64,000 bases of DNA, from contig JACKLP010000007.1 in NCBI GenBank assembly GCA_024235875.1, positions 1-64,000 on the forward strand, in the 5' to 3' direction. Origin of the DNA: Burkholderiaceae bacterium (lineage in GTDB: Bacteria; Pseudomonadota; Gammaproteobacteria; Burkholderiales; Burkholderiaceae_E). The stretch's first letter is position 1. Each line of letters opens with the position of its first letter. The position numbers and the translations under genes were made by a program. The notes beneath the pieces are model-generated. The model saw only the letters and a list, made by a program, of their open reading frames with translations. It had not been told where the DNA came from and made no database searches. Shown in pieces: positions 54,301-62,175 of the stretch.

Positions 54301-54567
54301 ACCCGCGTCGACGGCATCGAGCGTCGCCTCGGCTTCGTCGCAAAGCCGCGAGGCCCCCGAAAGGTCCACCACGTATAGCGCGCCACGCGCCTGGTGCAGC
54401 GAGACTTTCGCCGCGCGCAGGCAGGAGAGATCCTGCGGATCGGTCTCGAGCTGCTTCGCAAGGAGCGCTTCGGTCTGTGCGAGTGCTTCGCGGATCTCGC
54501 CCGCGCACCATGACAGCGTCACGATGTCGGGGGATCCGATGCTGTCTTGGCTATGGCTGGCACCCAT
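48328..54567 (-). CDS. chpA: Chemosensory hybrid histidine kinase of the Pil-Chp system
   Basis: A 2079-residue ChpA/PilL protein, the kinase that controls type IV pilus twitching. A large N-terminal helical region is followed by three phosphotransfer (Hpt) domains with His743 (FHTLKGSS), His1170 (MHSLKGSS) and His1356 (LHTVKGSA). Acidic low-complexity linkers separate them, mainly about 830-1110. Then come the dimerisation helices, an ATPase domain with LLRNSVGHGIE (about 1660), a CheW-like domain and a C-terminal receiver with phospho-acceptor Asp2002 (MLVDIEMPRMDG). The ATG at 54567 has AAGGA upstream. It follows pilJ, pilI, pilH and pilG in the usual order. Confidence 0.94.
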   Translation of the reverse strand: MGASHSQDSIGSPDIVTLSWCAGEIREALAQTEALLAKQLETDPQDLSCLRAAKVSLHQARGALYVVDLSGASRLCDEAEATLDAVDAGSLVFNGELMSRLSRAFGAIGDYLDELLQGEPNQPLHLFPYLKALLEARKDDKANPAELIEIPRGRLKLPASEPNLLDADQRKAIRANFELGLLKTLRGGGLEEGWPRMLAAVESVRDSDIGVRHAAFWHVLSTYFRGVAEGAIVLDVHGKRLLAGINLQLRRSLADDAPVADRLMRDVLFCVACAREVTDTLRPVYDAFGLEGLVPPDFESPRYGHVDARALATLQESLRAAKKGWEDLARGQLEEVAGYAKAMTQLRDTVDGANLKGASDLVSAWVELTKSVVRANARPDDRIGLEMATSLLFGEQLFASGLRNDPTMQARASEMADRLRRAMANDGSVEDMPDWLRQLSANAHERITLGAFANETMSNLREAEKHLDAYFRDSSLREPLPQAAEALGQVSAVLGLLGYEDASSAATRIATQILELSQLDGDPAPEQADIVADSLGALGFFVEGIGQPGRGRIACQFDPETGRFSVLMSSRADASPDGGRLVGDEPSAGESAQAAESAEARFDRRKRELADALDAYSKEVASEARRTDVAGALRALHQDAQLVDDAVLQQRASAALERLQAQTPADAIAIAALVGFPAQLVEAAIAAPTPEPAASAAEIDAELLEIFLAEAQEVLESISASLESLRGSRADADSMTTIRRGFHTLKGSSRMVGLSDFGEAGWAMEQVMNLWLAEERPASDELCALIDASRGIFASWLEALVSDATCRVDPAPLVHSADRFRTEAIYEPPVVANTVSSEASTPELGFATAPESTEVPPEEPDARALVADAVFDVPLESSASMLDADEQTSSEVDVGEAPTLDSEPLGFDDMAPELSPVLESVEVDPFATLDLSGFAVEPEAEAGSAPVAGAPDAALEPEADFVESEEVELSAPAFDDPSPDSDATSLGFPALDLRFDDGMDLEAGSASDVDLGVGPVADAGEDVADSSMSFESVEVEPSLLEAELPTVASIEAAPIHALSPDPSPDAAWAIGDRSETIADGLADGLDDEPPVLSVGDAVLDGFEDAPIAEQSPEAQAPDEVKIGQRSISAPLFRIFLSESDELRATLQSDLDDWQADPGRCASEPAQRAMHSLKGSSAIVGLTAVHSLGKLLERFLVRQRASALAVPKSDLDSYAALFELLSAQLHSFAALRDPSEDPAAMAEAQALVERWERAPSAPLASATGLDESAVSEEVAADDRLGVDTPDTSDEADAEEAGMAERADEPESALVDELDSELLPIFVEEAQDYLPQIDQNLRAWHDRPDDRDLAQLLMRQLHTVKGSARMAGAMRLGQRVHEMETRVEAASALSSIPVSIIDELIADHDDVIEMFEVVRDPGRARADAGKPPVSPPAAPSGPDASESVAARPKPVLVSSAGPVEAGASAVPAAAVATQPMVRVRADLLDSLVNDSGEVSIARSRVDNSLTSLRQALSDLTENVGRLRSQLREMEIQAESQIQARIAQAREADNPFDPLEFDRFTRFQELTRLLAESVNDVGTVQQNATRSLNSADEEMGRQGRVLRELQQNLMRIRMVRFGTLSDRLYRLVRQVGKELGKRVALDIRGANVEVDRSVLERMAAPLEHLLRNSVGHGIEMPEQRLAAAKSEAGEIALEVRQEGNEILVELRDDGAGLDLDRIRARAIEAGLLGADEAATEQQLSDMIFRAGFSTASAITEISGRGVGMDVVRSEVTELGGRIDVATVAGRGTTFSIRLPLTLAITQVVMVGVGPLRFAVPSSNVEQVLQLKPQSLAQAYETRSIDWQSGSIPLYYLGAMIGERDLKPVAQHYSPVIVIRSGTQRLAIHVDSISRNQEVVIKNVGSQVARVRGVGGATVLGDGEVVLILNLTQLAQTLDLSEREQALDSQMATSLADAPPTVMIVDDSLTVRKVTQRLLTREGFEVMLAKDGVDALRQLQDQIPDAMLVDIEMPRMDGFDLTRHVRGDARYRGIPIVMITSRTADKHRNMALELGVDVFLGKPYDEEQLLSHLRGFMADREARRSAG

Positions 54568-54598
54568 CTCGTCGTCCTTTGTATGGCATCCCACCGGC

Positions 54599-56845
54599 TC
54601 AGGCGACCTTGAATCGGGACACTGAGTTCTTGAGCTCCTGGGCAAGCTCGGAGAGCTGGCGGATGGACCCGGCCGTTTGCAGCGTGCCCTCCGACGTCTG
54701 CTCCGTCACCAGCAGGATCCGCTGGATCGATTGGGCCACCGTTCCCGCCGAGGCGGCCTGCTTGGACGTGGTGGCCGAAAAGCCTTCGATCAGTTCGGCG
54801 AGCTGTTGCGACACCTGTCCGATCACCTGTAGCGCACTACCCGCCTCGTCCGAGAGTCGCGTGCCCTCGACCACCCCTTGCGTGCTGCGCTCCATCGCGG
54901 CGACCGCGTCCTGCGTATCGGTCTGAATCGTCTTGATCAGCGCGGAAATCTGCTTGGTGGCCTCGCCCGATCGCTCGGCCAGCCGCTGCACTTCCTCGGC
55001 AACGATCGTGAAGCCGCGACCCGCCTCGCCTGCCGAGGCCGCCTGGATGGCCGCGTTCAAGGCAAGGACGTTGGTCTGCTCGGTAATGTCGGAGATCAAC
55101 TCGACGATCTCGCCGACCTCCTGGGACGACTCGCCCAGTCGCTTGATTCGTTTGGCCGTCTCCTGGATCTGGTCACGAATACCGTTCATGCCGCTGATCG
55201 CATTGTCCACCGCCCGCGAACCTTCCTGGGATGCGGACACCGACTGACGAGCAACCTTCACCGACTCGGCGGCGCGGGCGGAGACCTCGTTGATCTGCTG
55301 CGCCATGCGCAACACCGACTCGCCCGTCTCCTTGATCTCGCGCGACTGCTGTTCGGAAGCCGCCTGCAGGCTGGTCGCCGTCATCTGGGCGGTCGAGGAT
55401 GCCTCGTTGACGAGCTCGGCCGTGCTGTTGATTCGCGCCACCAGGCTGCGCAGCTCCTCGACCGTATAGTTCACCGAGTCGGCGATCGCGCCCGTGATGT
55501 CTTCGGAGACCGTGGCCTGCACGGTGAGGTCGCCATCGGCGACCTCCTGGAGCTCGTTCATCAAGCGAAGAATCGCGGCCTGGTTCAGGTCGTTCATCCG
55601 CTGAGCGGCCTGTTCGAGGTCCTCGGCGACCAAGCGCTGCCGTTCGGCATCATCCGCTCGCAGGCTGCTGACTCGAACATAGGAACGCGACAGGCCGAAC
55701 GCCGAGATCGCTGCAACGATCGCCAGCGCAGCTGCGATATAGATCAGCGTACGCCGATCGTCATCCGCAAGCTGAAGCGCACTCTGCAGTGCCTCCAGGT
55801 CCTTGCCGAGCGTTCGCGCACTGCCGTCGACCGACGCCTCGGCCTTCATCACCGATTCGATCGCGGCCTCGCTGCCGGCCAGGGCGGACAAGCGCGAAGA
55901 GAAGTCCAGTACCGAGGTACGCAATGCCGTGCGCGCATCTTGTACGGACGCGTCTGCCACCCGCGTGCGCTCGGACGCGGGAACGGCGCCGACGAGCGCG
56001 GTCAGTTCGGCCACGCCGGTTGCGATGTCGTTCGAACTGGCCGTACCGGCACGATGGGCTGCGTGAATGGTGGCCGCTTCCTTCGCCACTCGCTGGCTCA
56101 GGGCCGCAATGCGTCCCGCGACCGCGACATCCTGGCCGGGCGCGCCGGCCGCGACACGCGCGTCCATGATTGCCATCGCCGACCGGTACATTCGAGGTCC
56201 CTGTGTCAGCGCGGACTCACGCACCGCACCAATCGTCTCGAGGAGGCGACGTTGTCCGAAAATCGACCCGATCGCCGCTGATGTCCCGATCCAACCCTGG
56301 CCGACCCGACGAACGGCGGTCTCGACCATGCTAGAGCCCGTGGCCGAGACCTTCGCTGCGCCGAGGGACTCCAACTGACGTCCGATACTGTCACGCAGTT
56401 CACCGACTCGTCGAAACCCGTCGGATGAGCCATTGAATGCGGCATCCACGGCCCGAGTGAGCAGGTAGGAACTGCTCAGGGTCTCGGTCGCGATCTTCGA
56501 GAGTCGATTGAGTTCGGCTCCACGTTGCGTGTGAAGCACGAAGACGCCGGTTGCACCGACCAGCGAGATCACCAGCGCACTGATCCAGAGCCTGACCCGA
56601 GTCTCGGGCGCCATGCCGAAGCGCACAGCAGCCGTGGTGTCGTCACGCTCCGCGAGCATCCCCTCGTCTACCGCCATCGCGTCCGGCGCCGGAGCCGACG
56701 CGGCAGACTTGCGCGTCGCACCGGGCGCGCGTACCCGGACGACCTCGAGATCCTCGCCGTCGTCTACGATCGCGGTGTCGGGATCGAGCCCTTCGTCGCC
56801 GCGGCGAGACGAAAGGAACTTCGGCATCCTGATCGCTGCTTTCAT
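54599..56845 (-). CDS. pilJ: Methyl-accepting chemoreceptor of the Pil-Chp system
   Basis: A 748-residue PilJ. A cytoplasmic N-terminal tail (about 80 residues) precedes TM1 ([16 protein letters not shown]), a periplasmic sensor with PilJ-type repeats ([13 protein letters not shown]), TM2 ([19 protein letters not shown]), a HAMP segment and a signalling domain. The hairpin tip [21 protein letters not shown] is cut by the usual [13 protein letters not shown]. It senses pilin or surface contact and controls the ChpA kinase. The ATG at 56845 has GGAG upstream. The N-terminal acidic extension before TM1 is longer than I would expect. Confidence 0.94.
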   Translation of the reverse strand: MKAAIRMPKFLSSRRGDEGLDPDTAIVDDGEDLEVVRVRAPGATRKSAASAPAPDAMAVDEGMLAERDDTTAAVRFGMAPETRVRLWISALVISLVGATGVFVLHTQRGAELNRLSKIATETLSSSYLLTRAVDAAFNGSSDGFRRVGELRDSIGRQLESLGAAKVSATGSSMVETAVRRVGQGWIGTSAAIGSIFGQRRLLETIGAVRESALTQGPRMYRSAMAIMDARVAAGAPGQDVAVAGRIAALSQRVAKEAATIHAAHRAGTASSNDIATGVAELTALVGAVPASERTRVADASVQDARTALRTSVLDFSSRLSALAGSEAAIESVMKAEASVDGSARTLGKDLEALQSALQLADDDRRTLIYIAAALAIVAAISAFGLSRSYVRVSSLRADDAERQRLVAEDLEQAAQRMNDLNQAAILRLMNELQEVADGDLTVQATVSEDITGAIADSVNYTVEELRSLVARINSTAELVNEASSTAQMTATSLQAASEQQSREIKETGESVLRMAQQINEVSARAAESVKVARQSVSASQEGSRAVDNAISGMNGIRDQIQETAKRIKRLGESSQEVGEIVELISDITEQTNVLALNAAIQAASAGEAGRGFTIVAEEVQRLAERSGEATKQISALIKTIQTDTQDAVAAMERSTQGVVEGTRLSDEAGSALQVIGQVSQQLAELIEGFSATTSKQAASAGTVAQSIQRILLVTEQTSEGTLQTAGSIRQLSELAQELKNSVSRFKVA

Positions 56846-56864
56846 CGTTTCTCCATCATCGGAT

Positions 56865-57389
56865 TCAGCGGCCCACCGACCGGAATCGGTCCGACTCGCA
56901 CAATCGCGCCAGACTCAGTTCGTTCCACTCGAAACCCTGTGCGTCGGTCCAGCGAGCACCGGCCCACGGCGCGTCCGGGCTGGCCCGTTCCGTCGGGACC
57001 TTGGTCATGTGCTCGGTGTTGTGCAAGCCGAGCATCCGGCTCACGAGAATCGCGGCGTTTAGCTCGAGGCGACTCGAGAAGGCCAGAAGCCTGGTTTCCT
57101 TGCCTAGCGCGGTGCGCGCCTCGCCCGAGAACTCCGCGAAGTCGGCGACACCGTAGAGCGCGCCACGCAGGTTCACCAGCCCCTTGAACCAGGACTCGGT
57201 CAGCGGCACCGGCGTGATCTGGGCCGGCACCGGCATGATCTCGCCGGCCTCGGCCAGATCCAGCAACCAGCGCTTCTCGCCGACAAGCAATCCGAGACGC
57301 GCTCGAATCCCTTCGCCCTCGGCCGCGTTTTGCAAGCGCTCGCTGAGTCGCGCCTGGAATTCCCGCAGGGCCCCTCGCCGTTCTCGCAT
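56865..57389 (-). CDS. pilI: CheW-like coupling protein of the Pil-Chp system
   Basis: A 174-residue CheW-domain protein that couples PilJ to ChpA. The family motif [20 protein letters not shown] lies in the middle, and [13 protein letters not shown] near the end. The ATG at 57389 begins [12 protein letters not shown]. It lies between pilH and pilJ with gaps of about 20 bases on each side, as in other Pil-Chp operons. Confidence 0.92.
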   Translation of the reverse strand: MRERRGALREFQARLSERLQNAAEGEGIRARLGLLVGEKRWLLDLAEAGEIMPVPAQITPVPLTESWFKGLVNLRGALYGVADFAEFSGEARTALGKETRLLAFSSRLELNAAILVSRMLGLHNTEHMTKVPTERASPDAPWAGARWTDAQGFEWNELSLARLCESDRFRSVGR

Positions 57390-57408
57390 TTCGCGCCCCG
57401 CGGCCGCG

Positions 57409-57777
57409 TCAAGCCGCCAGATCGGCGACGCGCGCCAGCAGTTCGTCGGGCTGGATCGGCTTGATCAGGTAGTCGCGAGCCCCTTGCCGAAGGCCCCAGA
57501 TCCGATCGGTCTCACTGCCCTTGCTGCTGCAGATGATGACAGGAATCGCTTGCGTGTCGGGATCGCGACTCAGCGCCCGGGTGATCTGAAAGCCGTTCTG
57601 GCCTGGCATCACCACGTCCATTACGACCAGATTGGGCTTCTCTTGCTTGGCCTTGGCCACTGCCTCCTCGCCACTTTCGGCGGTAATGACCTCGTAGCCT
57701 TTCTTGGACAGAAGGTCCGCAAGAAAGTACCGCTCGGTTGGCGAGTCGTCGACGATCAGGACTTTTCGGCTTGGCAT
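57409..57777 (-). CDS. pilH: Twitching motility response regulator (CheY-like)
   Basis: A 122-residue single-domain receiver. LIVDDSPTER supplies the acidic pocket and Asp54 in VVMDVVMPGQ is the phospho-acceptor, with the conserved Lys in YLIKPI. PilH acts as the phosphate sink or retraction-linked regulator of twitching. I use the ATG at 57777 preceded by AGGTG. A GTG three codons earlier is also possible. Confidence 0.93.
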   Translation of the reverse strand: MPSRKVLIVDDSPTERYFLADLLSKKGYEVITAESGEEAVAKAKQEKPNLVVMDVVMPGQNGFQITRALSRDPDTQAIPVIICSSKGSETDRIWGLRQGARDYLIKPIQPDELLARVADLAA

Positions 57778-57797
57778 TTCGAGCACCTGCGGGGTTT

Positions 57798-58196
57798 TCA
57801 GGCAACGGCGGCGCGACGAACGATCTCGTCGACGGTCTTCAACAGGCTGTCTTTGGTGAATGGCTTGGTCAGGTACCGCTCGGACCCCACCATGCGTCCG
57901 CGAGCACGATCGAACAGGCCATCCTTGCTCGACAGCATGACGACCGGAATGTCCCGATAGCGCGGACTCTTCTTGATCAGTGCGCAGGTCTGATAGCCGT
58001 CCAGGCGCGGCATCAGGATGTCGCAGAAGATCAAGTCGGGTTCGTTGTCGGCAATCTTGGCCAGTGCGTCGAAGCCGTCTTCGGCGACGATGACCTTCAC
58101 GCCGGACTGCCCCAGAAAGATCTCCGCGCTGCGCCGGATCGTGTTGCTGTCATCGATGACCATGACTTTCACGCCGCTGCGATCACCGTCACTCAT
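57798..58196 (-). CDS. pilG: Twitching motility response regulator (CheY-like)
   Basis: A 132-residue single-domain receiver. VMVIDDSNTIRRSAEIFL is at the start, the phospho-acceptor is Asp59 in FCDILMPRLDGYQT, and YLTKPF supplies the conserved Lys. PilG promotes pilus extension and, in Pseudomonas, cAMP signalling. It starts one base after the rubredoxin stop, so the two genes are almost certainly co-translated. Confidence 0.94.
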   Translation of the reverse strand: MSDGDRSGVKVMVIDDSNTIRRSAEIFLGQSGVKVIVAEDGFDALAKIADNEPDLIFCDILMPRLDGYQTCALIKKSPRYRDIPVVMLSSKDGLFDRARGRMVGSERYLTKPFTKDSLLKTVDEIVRRAAVA

Positions 58197-58197
58197 G

Positions 58198-58383
58198 TCA
58201 GATCTCCACCATCTCGAAGTCCTCCTTGCGTGCGCCGCACTCGGGACATGTCCAGTTCATCGGAACGTCTTCCCATCGCGTGCCCGGTGCGATTCCCTCG
58301 TCGGGCATGCCCTCTGCCTCGTCGTAGATGAAGCCGCAGATCAGGCACATGAACTTGCGCGGGCCGTTCGTTTGATCGCTCAT
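58198..58383 (-). CDS. rubA: Rubredoxin
   Basis: A 61-residue rubredoxin. The iron is held by Cys13/Cys16 (CLICG) and Cys46/Cys49 (CPECG), and the FIYDEAEG and PGTRWEDVP segments are canonical. It is a small electron carrier. Its place directly ahead of pilG is a common feature in beta- and gammaproteobacteria with no proven functional link to twitching. The preceding 130 bases up to the TfpZ-like stop show no gene and probably hold the operon promoter. Confidence 0.95.
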   Translation of the reverse strand: MSDQTNGPRKFMCLICGFIYDEAEGMPDEGIAPGTRWEDVPMNWTCPECGARKEDFEMVEI

Positions 58384-58513
58384 CGTCTTGCTCTTTCAAG
58401 AGTGGCTTGACCCTTGATTCTGCCGGCGATGGTACCGGCGGGTCCTGGCGCCGCCGCCACGCCGCCGATGAGTGGTTCGGGTGTTGCGACAAACGCACAA
58501 GGATCGAGTCGAG

Positions 58514-59260
58514 TCAGCCCCACGGCCTCAAATCGACGACTCCAAGTACGTTGCCACTACGCGCGTCGACGATGACGCTCAGGTCCCGATCCTTGGCCGT
58601 CATGGGGAAGTACCTGAGCGTATCCCGCGGTCGTCCGATGCCTGCCAACGCGCGCTCGATTGCAGTGGCATCGTTGAACTTCTCGAGCTGATCGATCGAC
58701 GATGACTTCGCGAGTCCTCTCTCGCGTTCTTCCCGATACGCGACGTAGTAGCGAGGCATCTGGCTAAGCCCTGCGCCGTAGAGCGTCTCCGAAAGAAGCA
58801 GTGCGTTTCGCTCCTCGCGATCGCCGGGCAGCCGCGCCGCGACCAGAAGTGGCCCCGTCCGCGGCAGACCACGGAACTCGGGTGATGCGAGTTCGAGCTG
58901 TCGCGGTTCGAGTTCCGCTGCCGAAACGACCTCGAAGCGATCGATCGCAAACACGATGTACGCCGGACGCGCTACGTAGATCGCATGAACCCCGTATGCG
59001 AGCGCGAGTAGCTGCACGCCAGCGATTACCGCCAGATCGAAGCGCAGGCTCTGCTTGCCGGGCCGATAGACGATGAAGGTACATACCGGACCCAGGACGA
59101 TGTCGACCGCGGCAAGGATCCCGATCATCGTCAGCATGCCCGCGGCGATCGACAGGTAGCCGGGATACCAGACCCGCCAGGCCAGCACGACCACGACCGC
59201 GACGACGGTCGCGCTGATGAGCAGATGAACCCCACCTGCACGCAATTTGTTCTTGAGCAT
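58514..59260 (-). CDS. tfpZ: Type IV pilin accessory protein (TfpX/TfpZ family)
   Basis: A 248-residue membrane protein. KLRAGGVHLLISATVVAVVVVLAWRVWYPG and the following helices (IAAGMLTMIGILAAVDIVLGPVCTFIVY) match TfpZ-type proteins found next to pilin genes, which help produce or modulate a specific pilin. The C-terminal half is soluble. I place the start at 59260. An ATG at 59281 that overlaps the pilin stop (TGATG) would add seven residues and cannot be excluded. It is transcribed after the pilin at 59281-59748. Confidence 0.8.
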   Translation of the reverse strand: MLKNKLRAGGVHLLISATVVAVVVVLAWRVWYPGYLSIAAGMLTMIGILAAVDIVLGPVCTFIVYRPGKQSLRFDLAVIAGVQLLALAYGVHAIYVARPAYIVFAIDRFEVVSAAELEPRQLELASPEFRGLPRTGPLLVAARLPGDREERNALLLSETLYGAGLSQMPRYYVAYREERERGLAKSSSIDQLEKFNDATAIERALAGIGRPRDTLRYFPMTAKDRDLSVIVDARSGNVLGVVDLRPWG

Positions 59261-59280
59261 CTCGGGACCGCCTTGTCGCA

Positions 59281-59748
59281 TCAGCGGCATTCGGGCGGTC
59301 GAAGCCGGGTGGCCAGCGTCGACGCCGACGTATTGCACCGCCAGATGATCGCCTTCGGAGGGACGACACCCGGCGCCAGGCTGGCCCCCCCGGAGGTCGG
59401 TACGAACACCAGGGTCTTCCCTGCCTCGACTCGGGCCGTGAACTTCACGGTGATCCTGCCGTTCGAGTCGTCGATGCTGACCGACTCGACGTTGGTGGTC
59501 GCCGCGGTCAGGCCCGCGAATCCGTGCCCAAGACCCGATGCCGCATTGACCGCGTTCTCGCTCACCGTTGCCTTGGCGAATGACGCCACCTGCAGGCCTT
59601 CCGCGACGCGTGCACGCGCCACATGGTCCTGATAGACGGGTAGCGCGACCGCAGCCAGCGTACCGATGATCGCGACGACCATCATCAGCTCGATCATCGT
59701 AAAGCCGCGTTCACGGCGCGACCGCTTTCCGAATCCTTCTGTCCGCAT
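59281..59748 (-). CDS. Type IV pilin, divergent paralogue
   Basis: A 155-residue prepilin. The leader (14 residues, basic) ends in Gly before [21 protein letters not shown], the PilD-processing and assembly segment with Glu5. Cysteines in WRCNTS and PECR near the C-terminus form the expected disulfide loop. It differs strongly from the two near-identical pilins upstream, including in its variable region. Adjacent tfpZ suggests that this pilin needs, or is modified with, the accessory protein. The gene follows the terminator of the neighbouring pilin by a short gap. Confidence 0.92.
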   Translation of the reverse strand: MRTEGFGKRSRRERGFTMIELMMVVAIIGTLAAVALPVYQDHVARARVAEGLQVASFAKATVSENAVNAASGLGHGFAGLTAATTNVESVSIDDSNGRITVKFTARVEAGKTLVFVPTSGGASLAPGVVPPKAIIWRCNTSASTLATRLRPPECR

Positions 59749-59770
59749 GATGTTCTTCCCGGAACCAGAA

Positions 59771-59802
59771 CGCAGAAAACCGCCCGAGGGCGGCCTTCTG
59801 CG
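59771..59802 (-). terminator. Intrinsic terminator downstream of pilA copy 1
   Basis: On the minus strand the stem CCGCC-CTCG-GGCGG is followed directly by TTTT, with a further CGCAGAA/TTCTGCG outer pairing. It lies about 18 bases after the stop of the pilin at 59820 and before the start of the divergent pilin at 59748. Some read-through is needed if the latter lacks its own promoter. Confidence 0.75.
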
Positions 59803-59819
59803 TCAACTGCATCAGTGCA

Positions 59820-60266
59820 TTAGCGGCACTCGGCAGGACGATACTTGACATTCAGCGTCGAGCCGGCCGTCGAGTTGCAACGCCAGGTGATCGGCGCGGT
59901 CGGCACCGTGCCGGCGGCCAGCGCGGCGCCAGCAGAGAGCGGCTCCATCACGATGGTCTTGTTGTTCTCGACGTTGGCACCGTAGGTGACGGTGATCTTG
60001 CCGTTGGCCGCGGTGATCGCGACGCTCTTGACGTTCTTCGTGGTGCCCGGCGAAGCGTAGCCGGTCGCCAGATTGCTGTTGCCATTGGCCGCATTCTCCG
60101 CAACGACCGTCTTGGCCGCCGATGCGAGGCTGAAGCCCTCCGACACCCGCGCGCGGATCGTGTAGTCCTGGTAGGCCGGAATCGCTACTGCGGCGAGGAT
60201 GCCGATGATCGCGACAACGATCATCAGTTCGATCAGCGTGAAACCTTTCTGCATGGTGCCTTTCAT
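59820..60266 (-). CDS. pilA: Type IV major pilin, tandem copy 1
   Basis: A 148-residue prepilin with a short leader (MKGTMQKG), cleavage before [21 protein letters not shown], Glu5 present, and a C-terminal Cys loop (WRCNS to ECR). It is the same length as the pilin at 60666-61112 and differs at about seven positions in the mature part, clustered in NSNLATG, NGK, VMEP, GAAL and WRC. The ATG at 60266 is preceded by GGAG at a good spacing. A GG-N10-GC promoter-like element lies upstream at 60328-60341. It polymerises into the pilus fibre read by PilJ. Confidence 0.94.
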   Translation of the reverse strand: MKGTMQKGFTLIELMIVVAIIGILAAVAIPAYQDYTIRARVSEGFSLASAAKTVVAENAANGNSNLATGYASPGTTKNVKSVAITAANGKITVTYGANVENNKTIVMEPLSAGAALAAGTVPTAPITWRCNSTAGSTLNVKYRPAECR

Positions 60267-60327
60267 GTCTTAGTTCTCCGGTTCGGGGATTTTTCAGAAG
60301 AGCGTGTGACTCTCCCGGTAGTCCTTA

Positions 60328-60341
60328 GCAGTGCCCGTACC
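60328..60341 (-). promoter_or_regulatory. Candidate sigma-54 promoter for pilA copy 1
   Basis: The minus strand reads AGGTACGGGCACTGCT, giving GG and GC exactly ten bases apart with ACG after the GG and TGC at the -12 element, as in RpoN promoters. Initiation would fall near 60316, 50 bases before the ATG. PilA of Pseudomonas is RpoN/PilR-controlled. The regulator is not in the window. Confidence 0.45.
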
Positions 60342-60593
60342 TGCGAGAATGAATGGTCGAGATCGACCGCCGAGCGGCAGCATGACCATAGGTGTCCGTC
60401 GTTTACCCTTGATTTCAGACCGGTCGGCAATTGCGGGGGACTTCCCGCATATTTCTCTTTCTCACGTCACCCCGTCCAATAGTGACGATCTGCGTCACAT
60501 CCCGACTTCACGCGCCACCCGAGGACCGATTCCGACTCGCCTGGACTCGCGATGCATTCGGCCGATGGGCAATGATGGGTGCCCGAGAACGCC

Positions 60594-60620
60594 GAAGGCG
60601 CCCTACAGGAGGGCGCCTTC
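60594..60620 (-). terminator. Strong hairpin downstream of pilA copy 2
   Basis: GAAGGCGCCCT (60594-60604) and AGGGCGCCTTC (60610-60620) form a perfect 11-bp stem with a five-base loop, 45 bases after the stop of the pilin at 60666. The T content after it on the minus strand is low. It may be a factor-dependent terminator or an mRNA-stabilising element. Confidence 0.6.
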
Positions 60621-60665
60621 TGTGCTGGACCGCGCAAGCGGTCCGGGTCTCGCGCGATCAGGAGA

Positions 60666-61112
60666 TCAACGGCACTCGGCAGGACGATACTTGACGTTGA
60701 GCGTCGAACCGGCGGTCGAATTGCACTGCCAGGTGATCGGCGCGGTCGGCACCGTACCGGCGGCCAACGCGACACCAGCCGAGAGCGGCTGCATCACGAT
60801 GGTCTTGTTGTTCTCGACGTTGGCGCCGTAGGTCACCGTGATGTTGCCATTGGCAGCCGTGATCGCAACGCTCTTGACGTTCTTCGTGGTTCCCGGCGAA
60901 GCGTAACCGACCGACAGATCCGAGTTGCCGTTCGCCGCGTTCTCGGCGACGACCGTCTTGGCGGCCGAGGCAAGGCTGAAGCCTTCCGACACCCGCGCGC
61001 GAATCGTGTAGTCCTGGTAGGCGGGAATCGCTACCGCAGCGAGGATGCCGATGATCGCGACAACGATCATCAGTTCGATCAGCGTGAAACCTTTTTGCAC
61101 TTTGGTACTCAT
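60666..61112 (-). CDS. pilA: Type IV major pilin, tandem copy 2
   Basis: A 148-residue prepilin with leader MSTKVQKG and mature start [14 protein letters not shown], a C-terminal Cys loop (WQCNS to ECR) and otherwise near-identity to the pilin at 59820-60266. The start is the ATG at 61112, preceded by GGAGAAG. A longer frame to 61193 is rejected because it would extend the leader. A candidate RpoN-type promoter is at 61157-61174. Retention of two functional-looking copies suggests dosage or sequence switching. Confidence 0.94.
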   Translation of the reverse strand: MSTKVQKGFTLIELMIVVAIIGILAAVAIPAYQDYTIRARVSEGFSLASAAKTVVAENAANGNSDLSVGYASPGTTKNVKSVAITAANGNITVTYGANVENNKTIVMQPLSAGVALAAGTVPTAPITWQCNSTAGSTLNVKYRPAECR

Positions 61113-61156
61113 GAACTTCTCCGGGGGGTTGTCTAGCGCATCTGCGCTCCCACCCT

Positions 61157-61174
61157 TGCGCATCGACCATGCCA
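61157..61174 (-). promoter_or_regulatory. Candidate sigma-54 promoter for pilA copy 2
   Basis: The minus strand reads TGGCATGGTCGATGCGCA, with TGGCA at the -24 element and GG and GC ten bases apart. It is placed so that initiation falls near 61148, 36 bases before the ATG. The -12 element is ATGCG rather than the ideal TTGCA. The arrangement mirrors the element upstream of the other pilin copy. Confidence 0.5.
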
Positions 61175-61410
61175 CCAAGACCAGTCGGCCCATCTCCCCC
61201 GATCAACGGCGCCCAATCGATCATCGCCGGTCGATTCCGCATTCGTGCATCGGAAATCCTGTGCACTTCGTCACGCGCCAGAAACACGCGGAAATCTTCG
61301 GAAACGCTCGAGCAACAAACAAGATCGCGGTGCTGCCGATTCTTGTCATCGGCTGACGATTCCCGTCACTATCCAGCGACGAAAACCGTCACTGGACGAC
61401 ATCGACTCGC

Positions 61411-62175
61411 TCAGATCTCGAGGATGTCGCCGCGCACCAGGACGCGCGGTGAATAGCGTCCGGCCCATGCCTCGATCTCGCGCTGGATGCGTTCCTGGTC
61501 CGACGGCTTCAGATGCGTGATCAGGATCTCGGGTTCGACCCGCAAGCGCGACAACTCTTCGCCCAAGGCGATCGGATAGAGGTGCTTGGCCGTGACCGCG
61601 AGATCCTGCTCGCGATTCGCGAAGGCCGTCTCGATGATCAGGTAGCGCAAGTCGCTCACGCCATTGACCTGACGCCAGAACTCCTCGTTCGGTCCGGTAT
61701 CGCCGGAGAACACGAGCGAGCCGTCGTCGTTGTAGAGATGGAAGGCAAGCGCGGGCACCGTATGGCTGGCGGGAATACTTCGCACGCGCCGGCCGGCAAC
61801 CTCGACGACACTGCCGACCGACAGGGGCTCGAACACCATCCACGGCCGCTCGTAGTGCGGAATCTCGGTGAAGTCGGGCCAGATCGTCCAGTTGAAGATG
61901 TGCTCGCGCAGCGCCGCGATGGTCTCCGGCAACGCGTGAACCACGATCGGACGTCCACGCATCGCGCCCACCGAATCCACCAATAGTGGCAAGGCGGCGA
62001 TGTGATCCAAGTGCGAGTGGGTCAGAAAGACATGATCGATACGGGCGAGTTCATCGACCGAGAGATCCTCGACGCCGGTACCGGCATCGAGCAGGATGTC
62101 GTCGTCGACCAGAAACGACGTGGTTCTGGCCCGAGCGCCGATTCCGCCGCTACACCCCAACACGCGCAGCTTCAT
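61411..62175 (-). CDS. Metallo-beta-lactamase-fold hydrolase, possible cyclic-nucleotide phosphodiesterase
   Basis: A 254-residue MBL-fold protein. The zinc motif THSHLDH is at 52-58, SHTVPALAFHL and FSGDTGPNEEF give further metal ligands, and ITHLKPS the last. It resembles RNase Z-like and class II-type cyclic-nucleotide phosphodiesterases. The ATG at 62175 overlaps the end of the CHASE2 cyclase gene by 26 bases, so the two are co-translated. This favours a role in degrading the cyclase's cyclic nucleotide, though the substrate is not proved. The 298 bases between it and pilA copy 2 hold no gene. Confidence 0.75.
   Translation of the reverse strand: MKLRVLGCSGGIGARARTTSFLVDDDILLDAGTGVEDLSVDELARIDHVFLTHSHLDHIAALPLLVDSVGAMRGRPIVVHALPETIAALREHIFNWTIWPDFTEIPHYERPWMVFEPLSVGSVVEVAGRRVRSIPASHTVPALAFHLYNDDGSLVFSGDTGPNEEFWRQVNGVSDLRYLIIETAFANREQDLAVTAKHLYPIALGEELSRLRVEPEILITHLKPSDQERIQREIEAWAGRYSPRVLVRGDILEI

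Larger units (their letters stand above)
60267..60665. other. Non-coding region between the two tandem pilin genes
   Basis: These 399 bases hold no convincing gene. They contain a strong hairpin near 60594-60620 that probably ends the upstream pilin transcript and a candidate -24/-12 promoter at 60328-60341 for the downstream one. The rest has lower GC than the surroundings. Confidence 0.6.
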
